IMG/VR virus record: IMGVR_UViG_3300046524_000318
Location: 1 to 57,498 of that record
Reading direction: 5' to 3' (one strand)
DNA from: a virus
Length of the DNA stretch: 57,498 nt
In this document: in pieces, positions 24,658-32,927 of the stretch
Layout of the letters: each line of letters opens with the position of its first letter
Position numbering within the stretch: the first letter of the stretch is position 1
Made by a program: the position numbers and the translations under genes
Notes under the pieces: model-generated
Databases searched by the model: none
What the model saw: the letters and a program-made list of their open reading frames with translations, nothing else
What the model was told of the DNA's origin: nothing

Positions 24658-26050
24658 CTAGTTTGTCCTCATCATCCAGACCCAGGCCATCGCCCTGCTC
24701 CGCCAGCTCACCGTCAATTTGCTGGTCTGTGCGCTCAGGCGCGATCAGGCCCAACTTGCGCAGGTACGCCCGAAGATCCGCCTTGGCGAATCCACCGTTC
24801 TGCCAGAGGCCGACCAGTGCGGTGATCATTTGCGGATCAGCCGTCAGTTCCACGAATTCCTGGTTGATCTGGTAGGCGACCTTTGCGTCGTCAACCCCCA
24901 TGTAGGTGCAGCACCACATGATCGCGCGGGTATAGGCCTCGCTGACGTTGGCCACGCAGCCGGCGAGCACCGACGTCGATGCAGATTGATCACCACGTGC
25001 TTCGGTCGCCGTCTTGGACGACAGAGAGGCTACGACCATGCGGGCGCCCAGCTCGATCATCATCTGGTTCTTGTCAGCCATGGCCTCCTTCACCAACGTG
25101 TTCGGCAGTGGCTGGGCATAACCGAAGGCGCCACCTGTTGGCAGCATCATCGGGGCGCGGGAGCCGACGTAAACGCCGTTCTTCTCCATCCAGTCGCGCC
25201 ACTGCTCATCCAGACCGGAAATCCAAGGCTGGGCTTGGCCGCACCAGAAGACGCTGTCTTCATAGTCAGCGCTGTTCCGGTAGTGGCCCAGGTTGATCAT
25301 TGCAATGTCGTATAGCGGTGACTCGTCAATGCTTGGGTCATTGTTCTGTGCGCCTACGAAGGTGAACGGGATCTCCTTCAGGCGGCCGGCGGCGCCGGTG
25401 GGTTTGAATTCCTGCACAACGGCCAGCGGCCCGCCACCTTTCGGCCCAGATCGGCGCCAAACGCGGCAGACAAAGCCATCATCCTCGAGCGCCAATTCCC
25501 GATATTGCTCTACCACCTTGAAACCGAAGCCGTCTTCGATCTCCGGCGACTCGCGCAGCACAACCAAGGTCAGCACGCTGTGACCGTTCACCATGCCCGT
25601 GCGCCAGTTGATGATGTCTTCGGCGCAGTACGAGAGGATCACCGAGTGCCCGCCAGCGCCGGCGTCTTGGTGATAGTCGACGTACAAACCGTGGCGCCCA
25701 GCCTCAAGCACTTTTTCAAGTGTGCCCTGTGAGTGCTGATAAATGCTCACCCCGGATCCGTTGGCGTTGTCCTGCAGGTATTCCATCTTCTTGGCGACGG
25801 TCAGCGTCGGGTCTTTGTGAAACGCCAAACCGAGCAAACCATTGCGCGTGTGACCGGTGGCGTTCTTGAACACCGCCCGTTCGCGATAGGCCTTGTTTCG
25901 ATCTACGTTCTCCGGCGACTTGTCGTGAGCATTGATGTACGGCAGTCGGTCAACAACCCTGTGCTGACCGGCGCAAACATCGCGCACGGTTGCCCAGCGA
26001 TCCAGCACTTCGATGTAGTCCGCCCGCTTGAAGGAGACGTCGTTGCTCAT
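24632..26050 (-). CDS. portal protein (DUF4055)
   Basis: 472 aa from ATG 26050 (MSNDVSFKRADYIEVLDRW), which overlaps the terminase stop by 4 nt. The frame is open further upstream, but that part is terminase sequence read in another frame. DUF4055 elements include AYRERAVFKNATGHTRNGLLG, DYHQD and SSKTATEARGDQSASTSVLAG. Forms the DNA entry pore of the head. Confidence 0.9.
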   Translation of the reverse strand: MSNDVSFKRADYIEVLDRWATVRDVCAGQHRVVDRLPYINAHDKSPENVDRNKAYRERAVFKNATGHTRNGLLGLAFHKDPTLTVAKKMEYLQDNANGSGVSIYQHSQGTLEKVLEAGRHGLYVDYHQDAGAGGHSVILSYCAEDIINWRTGMVNGHSVLTLVVLRESPEIEDGFGFKVVEQYRELALEDDGFVCRVWRRSGPKGGGPLAVVQEFKPTGAAGRLKEIPFTFVGAQNNDPSIDESPLYDIAMINLGHYRNSADYEDSVFWCGQAQPWISGLDEQWRDWMEKNGVYVGSRAPMMLPTGGAFGYAQPLPNTLVKEAMADKNQMMIELGARMVVASLSSKTATEARGDQSASTSVLAGCVANVSEAYTRAIMWCCTYMGVDDAKVAYQINQEFVELTADPQMITALVGLWQNGGFAKADLRAYLRKLGLIAPERTDQQIDGELAEQGDGLGLDDEDKLDGGKPSNP

Positions 26051-27348
26051 CGGGCGTATCCCATTTTGATAGCAGTGACCGGTTTGATGATCGGGTACTC
26101 GCGGTGAATGAAGTAACCGCCGCCGTCGTTGGCGTGGTCGTTTCCTTGGCTCTTGTCCGGCTCGCCGTTCGGCGCCCAGATCTGCTGTTCCAGGCCATCG
26201 GCGTAGGTCGGGCATGTAAACGGGTTGACCAGGTAACGCCGCTCGCCCTGTGCATTGCAGAACATGGCGTTCATGGCGTTGATCCGATCCTTGACCGGCG
26301 GGTTGGCCGCCGGCGCGATGACTGTGAAGCCCGCCTGCTTGAGCATGGCGATATCGGTGAGGCTCGCATTGACCGACTTACGCGAATCACCGGAGGCGTC
26401 CGGGTAGATCCGAATCTCGCAGGTTTTCTTGTAGTCGTTGCCGGTGTGTTGCCAGTACCGTTCTTTGAGGCGGCGGATCATGTCCGGCGTGTCATAGCCA
26501 TCCATTAACTCGTCCACGGCGCGCGGCAGGCCCTGATCACGTTTGACGTGGGTAATCGCGGCCATCTTCCCGACGTTGAAGTCCATGCCGATGAACAACG
26601 GCTCACCGGGCTGCACAGTGTCGAAGCACTGGTTCAACTTGCGGTCGTAAGCGTGGTAGATCGATCCGGACGTCAGGTTGACGAACTGGCCGTTCAGGTA
26701 CGCGCGAATCAATTGCTCAGGGTATGACTCCATCAGCGATGCGATGTAGTCATCCGGCAGGTTCAGCTCGTTGTCGAAGGTGCTGGCCTGAATCAGTCCA
26801 TACATTTCCTTCAGCGCCGGCTTGTCGCGCAGCTGCTTGACGAACTGGAGAAAGACGAACTTGAAGCCTTCCGGCGTCGTGGTCACGTCCACGCCGTTTT
26901 TAAGCCCGGGCAGGTTGTAACGCATCCGAGCAATGATCTTGCGCCAGGCTTGCTGAGCCTTGATCGACGTCAGCACGTCCAGTTCATCGACCAGAGCGTG
27001 ACCGATCTTGAAGCCGACGATTGTTTGCGGCTTCTCCATCGACCGGCAAATCACAGTACCGCGATACTGCCGGCCGCTGTAGATATGAACCTCATGGTTC
27101 GCCTGATTGATCTTGGTCTTTAGGCCCCAGTCGTAAGCCACCTCCTCCATCGTGGGATAGAAGATGTCGCGGATCTGCGGGTATGTCGGCGCGAAGTACC
27201 CAGCGTTGACGCCGGGCCACTCCATGAAATGCTTGCTCAGCGCCGAGCATCCGACCCAGGTCTTCCCGGAACCGAATCCAGCAACGAATGCGCGAAACTT
27301 GTGGGGCAACAGGAGGAACTGCGACTGCGGAACATTAAGGCTCGGCAT
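26047..27348 (-). CDS. terminase large subunit
   Basis: 433 aa from ATG 27348. Walker A-like GFGSGKTW near residue 25 and Walker B HALVDELD near 122 form the packaging ATPase. The C-terminal nuclease part contains GMDFNVGKM and later acidic residues (DASGDSRKS). It overlaps the small subunit gene by 14 nt. Cuts and pumps phage DNA. Confidence 0.93.
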   Translation of the reverse strand: MPSLNVPQSQFLLLPHKFRAFVAGFGSGKTWVGCSALSKHFMEWPGVNAGYFAPTYPQIRDIFYPTMEEVAYDWGLKTKINQANHEVHIYSGRQYRGTVICRSMEKPQTIVGFKIGHALVDELDVLTSIKAQQAWRKIIARMRYNLPGLKNGVDVTTTPEGFKFVFLQFVKQLRDKPALKEMYGLIQASTFDNELNLPDDYIASLMESYPEQLIRAYLNGQFVNLTSGSIYHAYDRKLNQCFDTVQPGEPLFIGMDFNVGKMAAITHVKRDQGLPRAVDELMDGYDTPDMIRRLKERYWQHTGNDYKKTCEIRIYPDASGDSRKSVNASLTDIAMLKQAGFTVIAPAANPPVKDRINAMNAMFCNAQGERRYLVNPFTCPTYADGLEQQIWAPNGEPDKSQGNDHANDGGGYFIHREYPIIKPVTAIKMGYAR

Positions 27349-27796
27349 TCGGCTTCCTCGCATCCACTACGTCGACCTGGATGCGCGTCGGGATTGCCGG
27401 TTCATCGTCGGGCTCGTCCTTCCGGTTGCGGTTGACGTAGACGTCGCCGACTTCCTTGGCGGCCTGCTCGAGGATCTGCATGGCGAGTCCGATGTTCTTC
27501 ATCGTCTCGGCCCGTTCGACAAACCGATTCATGGCGCGGAGCCGGAACGCTCGGTTGGCGATTGGGATCTCAGCCGTCTCTTCGCGGAAGCGCTTGCGGG
27601 TATCTTCAAACACCGCCTTCCACTTCACGCCAAGATCACGGCCAGCGTGTTTCGTTGGGTCGTACTGCTCGCACTGCTGGCGAGACACCTCGACGCCGAA
27701 TGTTTCCTTGACCGCCTGCACTACCTGAGTCGGCGTATCAAAGCAGGCCAACGCCTGCACAATGAAGCGCTTCACCTCATCTTTCAGGGCTGCCAT
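27335..27796 (-). CDS. terminase small subunit (DUF2280)
   Basis: 153 aa. MAALKDEVKRFIVQALACFDTPTQVVQAVKE is the conserved helix-turn-helix N-terminus of DUF2280, found immediately before large terminase genes. It recognises the packaging site. No cos or pac site can be named from sequence alone. Confidence 0.9.
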   Translation of the reverse strand: MAALKDEVKRFIVQALACFDTPTQVVQAVKETFGVEVSRQQCEQYDPTKHAGRDLGVKWKAVFEDTRKRFREETAEIPIANRAFRLRAMNRFVERAETMKNIGLAMQILEQAAKEVGDVYVNRNRKDEPDDEPAIPTRIQVDVVDARKPNAEP

Positions 27797-27828
27797 ATGG
27801 GTTTATTCCGTCAAGGTCCTGTCAAGGA

Positions 27829-28452
27829 TCAGGCCGACTTGAGCAGACAGGTTCCGCAGGCCCTCGATATGTTCATTTTTCCTACCTCAGCAGGATTGTT
27901 TGCAGCGTCCACCAGCTCTTGCACTTGAGGACTTGCCCCATAGCGACGCACCACACCGACGAACTCTTCAACGTCGTGTCCGCGCATCTCGAGCTTGGGT
28001 AAGCCTTCTTGTGTGAACGCTGGTTGACCGTACCTATCGGTCGCCTGGGCTATGTGATACAGCTCATGTTCGACCAGCGCACAGAACTCAGCGTCAGAAC
28101 ACTGGGCGCAGTAGTCGGCAGCCAAGGTGATGATGAAGTCCGGCACATCGCCGAACCATTCACGCATCTGCTGTTCCATCCGGGCCTTCTGCCAACCTCC
28201 AGCGCGGAACGCGACCTGCTCGGCCTGGCCGACGACTGTGCGCCCCTTCTTCGTGAAGGCAGCAGACGCCCACATCACACGAATGTCCGCATCGATCAGA
28301 TGGTCGTGCTCTTCGTTGTGAATGCTTCCGGTATCGGCGAGGATCTCAGCGTGGAGCCAATCCCAGACATCTGTAGCGGGTTCAAGCGATATTTCAATTG
28401 AGCTGATCTTAGATGGCGCAAGAATAGATGCAGGTGGTTGTGGCCTGTTCAT
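27829..28452 (-). CDS. putative phage metallopeptidase
   Basis: 207 aa. VEHELYHIAQ (about residues 126-135) is an HExxH zinc motif. A C-terminal CGTCLLKSA adds two Cys. Proteins of this kind, annotated as putative phage metallopeptidases, sit before terminase in Pseudomonas and enteric phages. The substrate is unknown. It is the first gene of the packaging block after holin. Confidence 0.78.
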   Translation of the reverse strand: MNRPQPPASILAPSKISSIEISLEPATDVWDWLHAEILADTGSIHNEEHDHLIDADIRVMWASAAFTKKGRTVVGQAEQVAFRAGGWQKARMEQQMREWFGDVPDFIITLAADYCAQCSDAEFCALVEHELYHIAQATDRYGQPAFTQEGLPKLEMRGHDVEEFVGVVRRYGASPQVQELVDAANNPAEVGKMNISRACGTCLLKSA

Positions 28453-28559
28453 GGTTCTCCAGCCACTGATAGAATGTTGAATTAGGTCACTCTATTGACA
28501 GCATCCGCTGCTTATAAGTGAGACATTGAAATTCAGAATATCTAGGTAGATAAACGTTC

Positions 28560-29069
28560 ATGAAATGGAGTCGTTCCGCAACAAGGCTAATCGCTGCCGT
28601 ATCGGTCATTGGCGGTATCATAGGGCTTTTTCTCAACGGCCCATTTTTAGACGAAATCCGATTAAACATCTTGAGAACAACGAAATACTTTTACAATTCA
28701 GATTACACGATCGACGGCAAGACACTTCTTATTATATGGTCAACGTATGCGCTTTGCCTTGCCGGCTTCTGTTTTTTGTGGTTCCGCTACCAAAAAAGAA
28801 CCGCGGCTCTGGATGTCGCAATAAAGAAACTGACCGGGCAAGACCTATCACCTGCGCACTTAGAAATGCTATTTAATATGTCAACCAACAATGGATTAAT
28901 GTTATTCGACCCTTTCCCTTCGCCTAAAACATTTATCCTCCAGCAACTCATAAGCTGGGGTTATGCGTATACCCCAGTGCATCCAATTTTTGCACAGAAG
29001 ACAATACTCACTGATAAGGGTTATATGGTCCTGTATGCCCATGAAGTAGCCAAGTCAGCTAAATTGTGA
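28560..29069 (+). CDS. membrane protein moron, opposite strand
   Basis: 169 aa with two membrane segments (about 7-25 and 56-75) and a cytoplasmic C-terminal domain. It is on the plus strand between holin and metallopeptidase, opposite to the late operon, and its DNA is AT-rich compared with the neighbours. No family is recognised. Orientation and composition suggest a recently acquired gene expressed in the lysogen. Confidence 0.65.
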   Translation: MKWSRSATRLIAAVSVIGGIIGLFLNGPFLDEIRLNILRTTKYFYNSDYTIDGKTLLIIWSTYALCLAGFCFLWFRYQKRTAALDVAIKKLTGQDLSPAHLEMLFNMSTNNGLMLFDPFPSPKTFILQQLISWGYAYTPVHPIFAQKTILTDKGYMVLYAHEVAKSAKL

Positions 29070-29101
29070 CCACGCATTCCTAGATTCTGATCAGTTTACA
29101 A

Positions 29102-29434
29102 TTACTCAACCTTCCTACTTGGCAACTTGAAGTCAGTCACCCGATCCGCGATGTTGCGGATCTTCTCCACTCCAAGGAAACCCACCCAACCGCCGGCGAA
29201 TGTCGCCATGCTCTGCGGCAGACCGAAGAAGTCTAGGCCGCTGATGATGGTCAATGTGAGGCCGCCGCAAATGGCGCCCTCCACCAGCATCTGGCGACGA
29301 GTGCCGCCACCGTAAGTGATCCTCAAGACGGCCATCGCGCAGGACAGTGCAGCCGCATAGAGGATCGGCGAATGCTGGCCCAACCACGCAAGCGCTATCG
29401 CCCATGTGTCTGGTTTGTCTGGCATGTTTGGCAT
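29102..29434 (-). CDS. holin (lambda S-like)
   Basis: 110 aa with GGGAGG ahead of ATG 29434. Three hydrophobic segments (about 22-42, 52-68, 74-92) and the family pattern LAWLGQHSPILYAAALS, YGGGTRRQMLVEG and GFLGVEKIR match lambda-family holins of Pseudomonas phages. It times lysis by opening the inner membrane. Unusually it lies before the terminase, about 26 kb from the endolysin and spanins. Confidence 0.85.
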   Translation of the reverse strand: MPNMPDKPDTWAIALAWLGQHSPILYAAALSCAMAVLRITYGGGTRRQMLVEGAICGGLTLTIISGLDFFGLPQSMATFAGGWVGFLGVEKIRNIADRVTDFKLPSRKVE

Positions 29435-29547
29435 CTCGGTTCCTCCCGGTCAGGGAGTGGTGGTCAATGGGCAGGAGTTCACCTGCATATTTGATCCGGC
29501 TCCAACTGCACTCACGATTTAGGCGATGGCGTGGCAGAGCCGAAAAC

Positions 29548-29574
29548 GAAAAAGCCCCTGCGAATGCAGAGACT
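29548..29574 (-). terminator. intrinsic terminator before holin
   Basis: On the minus strand a 9-bp stem with wobble pairs (AGTCTCTGC with GCAGGGGCT, ATTC loop) is followed by five T residues. It lies downstream of the 29596-29949 gene and upstream of the holin. Confidence 0.75.
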
Positions 29575-29595
29575 TAGATAAGAAGAGTAAAACAG

Positions 29596-29949
29596 TTAAT
29601 TACCGAATTTAAACTTTATCGGCTTTAATGGATTTATAGGTTTACCACCATTTACATTGGGCGGGGGGAGTTCACATGTAGGATCTTCAGCGCCGCACTC
29701 AGGCAATTTTTTCGCCGCCTCTTTTGCAAGATCCTCTGTTTCTAAGGGGCCGATTCTTATCTTCCCCTTGCAATAAACAAACCATCCCGTACCAACACCA
29801 TAACCATTCAACGGACCACTATTTTCAAAGCAAGCATCACTTGTTTTTGCCCATTTCTCGGCGGCATTTTTAGTAGCGAATGCAGTACCTTTCTTGCCAC
29901 ACCGAAGGAACCATCGTTCAACAATATTAAAGCCGTTAAAAGTACTCAT
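29596..29949 (-). CDS. hypothetical protein upstream of holin
   Basis: 117 aa from ATG 29949 (GGAG 6 nt upstream). It contains several Cys, a basic middle and a proline-rich C-terminus (LPPPNVNGG). The DNA is AT-rich. It is followed by a terminator, so it is another moron-like insertion. No family is recognised. Confidence 0.6.
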   Translation of the reverse strand: MSTFNGFNIVERWFLRCGKKGTAFATKNAAEKWAKTSDACFENSGPLNGYGVGTGWFVYCKGKIRIGPLETEDLAKEAAKKLPECGAEDPTCELPPPNVNGGKPINPLKPIKFKFGN

Positions 29950-30042
29950 AGTAAGCTCCATCTATCTAGAGCACCAAAATATAACATGCCCTCCCCAACA
30001 AGAATATCCGCGAATGCATCTAGGGCCATTTAATGGGGAGCA

Positions 30043-30219
30043 GTGAACGATTCGTCGACCCTTGAATTATCAGGCGCAGCCAAGGAGCAGCTTGAAACCA
30101 TACTGCGAGGGCTGCCGGCGTTGATTCAGTACGTCGCACTCTCCGGCTATCGACGTCCAAGTCTTCCCGAGGGCTGCCCTGGATATAGGAAAATTCGAAG
30201 CATAAAAAACCCGCATTAA
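30043..30219 (+). CDS. possible 58-aa protein, GTG start
   Basis: The frame runs from GTG 30043 (GGGGAG just upstream) to TAA 30219. It encodes a helix (TLELSGAAKEQLETILRGL) and a basic tail, which looks protein-like. Its end overlaps a minus-strand terminator hairpin, which counts against it. Uncertain. Confidence 0.3.
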   Translation: MNDSSTLELSGAAKEQLETILRGLPALIQYVALSGYRRPSLPEGCPGYRKIRSIKNPH

Positions 30220-30226
30220 GCGGGTT
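30203..30226 (-). terminator. intrinsic terminator
   Basis: On the minus strand a 7-bp stem (AACCCGC with GCGGGTT) is followed by six T residues. It ends the small 30232-30411 gene. Confidence 0.8.
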
Positions 30227-30231
30227 GATTT

Positions 30232-30411
30232 TCAGTTTTTCTTTTCGGAGGCTTTGGCTTCTGCCATCGCCTGATATTGCTTTCGTCTGTTAGCTATGAG
30301 GGCATCTGCTTCAGCCTCATACTTTAGCTCGCCAATGAGCACCATGCCGTCGAATACGTTGTATCGCGGTATCCCACGACCTGGGCAGAGTACTTTTCTC
30401 AGCTTGTCCAC
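30232..30411 (-). CDS. small 59-aa phage protein, GTG start
   Basis: Starts at GTG 30411 with GGGG about 7 nt upstream and stops at 30232, six bases before a strong terminator. The product has an N-terminal basic part (MDKLRKVLCPGRGIPRYN) and a charged helical C-terminus (ANRRKQYQAMAEAKASEKK). It is just below a usual 60-aa cut-off. The function is unknown. Confidence 0.6.
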   Translation of the reverse strand: MDKLRKVLCPGRGIPRYNVFDGMVLIGELKYEAEADALIANRRKQYQAMAEAKASEKKN

Positions 30412-30522
30412 AGTTCACCCCTGTTACAAAGGGAAGAATGCTACCAGAAATGAAAAATCCGGCGCAGTGGCCGGACTTAAAGGAAACCCGGCATTAGGCG
30501 GGATTCTAAATAAACAAAGTGG

Positions 30523-30825
30523 TTAGCCGTGGGCCATGAAAGGATTGTCCAAAAGCACAGGGCGCTTGCTGACACTATCAAGATAGTCATAACCAGCCCA
30601 AGTGATTCGCACAACCTTGACCAGGTCGTCATCGCTCATTTCAACGTAGCCTACGTCCGCAAGCAGACGAATGTGGCCGTTAACCAAGTAAAGCGGCCAC
30701 TCCTCAGCCTTCTCAACCGATAGGTTTTGAAACAACTCCAAGGCTGAGATATTCAGATCCCACTCAGCCGTGGCTTTCACACAGTAGTGAACAATTGACG
30801 CGAGCAAATCCGGGCTTCGTTCCAT
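30523..30825 (-). CDS. DUF2513-like protein
   Basis: 100 aa from ATG 30825, which has GAGGA 5 nt upstream. MERSPDLLASIVHY at the start, then HIRLLADVGYVE and ITWAGYDYLDSV match the ends of the DUF2513 winged-helix-like family (LTW.GHDFLD pattern). A regulatory role is likely, but no target is known. Ends before the 30232-30411 gene in the same direction. Confidence 0.65.
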   Translation of the reverse strand: MERSPDLLASIVHYCVKATAEWDLNISALELFQNLSVEKAEEWPLYLVNGHIRLLADVGYVEMSDDDLVKVVRITWAGYDYLDSVSKRPVLLDNPFMAHG

Positions 30826-30883
30826 TTTTTCCTCATAAGCGCTGGATGCGCGCTCGGATGATATCTGAAGCCAACCCACAAAC

Positions 30884-30908
30884 AAAAAACCCGGCGCTCG
30901 GCCGGGCT
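30884..30908 (-). terminator. intrinsic terminator below the Q-position gene
   Basis: On the minus strand CCCGGC-CGAGC-GCCGGG is followed by six T residues. It lies where the early transcript ends in lambdoid phages, after the antiterminator gene. Late transcription would have to pass it. Confidence 0.8.
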
Positions 30909-30984
30909 TGAATGCCTATGTGCGTTGCGCGTTACTTATGCACTATGAGGAAAATACGCTCGAAACGCCGTCATGTCAAGATGA

Positions 30985-31662
30985 TTATGCCGCCTCTTGA
31001 TCTTTTTCCGCGTGAATAACCTGCCATAGCGGTTGCTGCGCCTGAATATCCACTTCCTGAATGACTTCTTTCAGGGATCCCCACAATCCCAACCAGTCAC
31101 GCGTCCAGTTTTTCGGATCGATTGTCACACCGAAGAAGGCATCCATCTCAGCCGCCACCCGCGCGGGCCCCCACTCCGCCGCGCCCTGCACCTCCCCCTT
31201 GTACGACTGCAGGGCCAGAGTGACCAAGTACTGCGCCTTGACGCGCTTGGCCGAAGTCAAGTCGGGCAATCCCGCCTTGGCGGTGATCAGCAATACCGCA
31301 TTCAGCAAATGCCGCAGGTTCATCGCCGGGTGATACAGGTAGTGCCCAAATTGCTGAACCTGGAACGGCAGCGTGTCGATCGCACGCAGCACTTTTCCGA
31401 TCATCGCCAGATGTGCGGCGCGGGCAGTGGATCGGCCAACTGGCGTGCGCCGCGTCTCGCTAATGCTGATCCTCTGACGAACGATCTCGATACGCTCCTC
31501 CTTGTCACCACCCAGTGCCGCGAACACAGCCTCATGCCTGCGCATGCGGGCGCCCTTCTTCACCGGTGCCGATTCACCCCGCTCAATTGCTACAGCGCTG
31601 ATCGACGCGTTCGATTCGTGCTGAGCCTCAGTCCATACCTGCCTTGCGTTGATCAGTTTCAT
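30985..31662 (-). CDS. protein in the position of late antiterminator Q
   Basis: 225 aa from ATG 31662, overlapping the NinG stop (ATGA). The longer frame to 31863 is NinG sequence. It is basic and helical, with RRHEAVFAALGGDKEERIEIVRQRIS and IGKVLRAIDTLPFQVQQFGHYLY. It lacks the clear pattern of classical Q families, yet it is the last gene of the nin-like cluster, followed by terminators and then lysis and packaging genes, where Q is expected. The function is inferred from position. Confidence 0.6.
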   Translation of the reverse strand: MKLINARQVWTEAQHESNASISAVAIERGESAPVKKGARMRRHEAVFAALGGDKEERIEIVRQRISISETRRTPVGRSTARAAHLAMIGKVLRAIDTLPFQVQQFGHYLYHPAMNLRHLLNAVLLITAKAGLPDLTSAKRVKAQYLVTLALQSYKGEVQGAAEWGPARVAAEMDAFFGVTIDPKNWTRDWLGLWGSLKEVIQEVDIQAQQPLWQVIHAEKDQEAA

Positions 31663-32240
31663 GCTGCTTCCTTTTTCAGTTCTCTGGTCTTTGCCCGATA
31701 TTCGGCCTTGATGGTTTTGATTTCTTCGACGGTTTGCTTGCAGGCCGGGTGCGGCCCTTCCAGCCAATCGACCTTTTCCGGGCCGATCAGCTGCAGGAGC
31801 GAAAGCCGGTAATTCACCAGGTTGCCGGACAGGTGCGTGTTGCATGGCGCGCACTGCTTCCACACGTTGAGCGGTTCGAATCGCAGCTCAGGGTTCGCTC
31901 CTACAGAGCGGTAGTGCCCGGCGTGGTATTGGCCTTCGTGGTGACGACCGCAGCTCACGCATGGGCGATCGGCATCACGCAGGCGGATCCACTCGTTGAA
32001 AGCTGCTTGTGCTTCGCGCATATGCTCCGCCCTGCTCTTCAGCTTCTCCTTGCGGACTTTGATCTCACGGCGCTCGCACTGGTCGATTGCCTTGCGAGCT
32101 TTCTCTTGATGACGCGGGGCATCAATGGCTGCACAGGCCGGACTGCAAACGGCCTGCCCCATGCGCGAAGGGATGAAGGATTTCCCACACGATACGACAC
32201 AGCATTTCTTCGGCTTTGGCTGCCTCCTTGCGATCGTCAT
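31659..32240 (-). CDS. ninG: NinG (Rap) recombination protein
   Basis: 193 aa. Two Cys clusters near the N-terminus (CCVVSCG and CSPAC) and PCVSCGRHHEGQYHAGHYRSVGA followed by CAPCNTHLSGN are diagnostic for lambda NinG/Rap, a structure-specific endonuclease acting on recombination intermediates. Overlaps NinB upstream and the Q-position gene downstream by 4 nt. Confidence 0.92.
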   Translation of the reverse strand: MTIARRQPKPKKCCVVSCGKSFIPSRMGQAVCSPACAAIDAPRHQEKARKAIDQCERREIKVRKEKLKSRAEHMREAQAAFNEWIRLRDADRPCVSCGRHHEGQYHAGHYRSVGANPELRFEPLNVWKQCAPCNTHLSGNLVNYRLSLLQLIGPEKVDWLEGPHPACKQTVEEIKTIKAEYRAKTRELKKEAA

Positions 32241-32707
32241 GCAGCCTCCTGGCTCAAGAGATCGTCGAAGTGCACGCCCTGCTGAGCGAAGCGCGCGACT
32301 ATCCGGTCGGTGTAAGCCACGCCTTGGGCGCGGTTAAACAGGCTGGTTACAGGGAAGCCATCCGGACCGAAGAGCTTGCAGCCGCCCATCATGGCCAGTT
32401 TCGTCTCGTACGGGAGGTGACGCATCACCCGGTACCACTCCGCCTGAAACCCGGCATCCTCGTTCAGCAGGATCTGCACGCCGACGTGCAACTTGCAGTA
32501 CCGGCGAGCGTCGGCCTCGTCGCCGATCTGGGTCATCTCTGCGATGCGCTTGTACATCGCGAACCACAGCCGGTTTTGGTCGAGCGTGCGGTCCTTTCCC
32601 GGGCGCAGCGATACGACGACGAACTTCTTGTCGCGGTACATAGCGCTAAGCTTCGTGATGGCCTCGGAGAGTTTCGCCTGACAGTTCACTGAGATTTTGT
32701 CAGCCAT
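32237..32707 (-). CDS. ninB: NinB recombination mediator
   Basis: 156 aa. KFVVVSLRPGKDRTLDQNRLWFAMYKRIAE and WYRVMRHLPYETKLAMMGG match NinB (lambda Orf), which binds single-stranded DNA and helps annealing pathways. It sits directly before ninG as in lambda. Confidence 0.9.
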   Translation of the reverse strand: MADKISVNCQAKLSEAITKLSAMYRDKKFVVVSLRPGKDRTLDQNRLWFAMYKRIAEMTQIGDEADARRYCKLHVGVQILLNEDAGFQAEWYRVMRHLPYETKLAMMGGCKLFGPDGFPVTSLFNRAQGVAYTDRIVARFAQQGVHFDDLLSQEAA

Positions 32708-32927
32708 GGGTGGCCACCTTGTTCGGCAATCCGTTGATCAGCTCGCCGAGTTGCCGTGTCAGTCGCTCGTTCTCGGCCAGCAACTCCAGCGCCACCTCTT
32801 CCACTGTTTTCTCCCCGAGAAAGTCTTGCAGCGCCTCGGTGTTGCGCTTCCAGTCTGCACAATCGGTACGGTACGACGCCGCCTCGGCCCACAGCAGCTT
32901 CTGGAGTTTTTGTTTGTCGATGGTCAT
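32700..32927 (-). CDS. small phage protein before NinB
   Basis: 75 aa, helical, with SYRTDCADWKRNTEALQDFLGEKT and a C-terminal ELLAENERLTRQLGELI coiled coil. Overlaps both neighbours by a few bases, so it is part of the replication/nin operon. Unknown function. Confidence 0.65.
   Translation of the reverse strand: MTIDKQKLQKLLWAEAASYRTDCADWKRNTEALQDFLGEKTVEEVALELLAENERLTRQLGELINGLPNKVATHG

Noticed and set aside
29424-29522. 32-aa plus-strand frame upstream of holin
   Set aside because: It overlaps the holin start on the other strand and has no ribosome-binding site or conservation cue.
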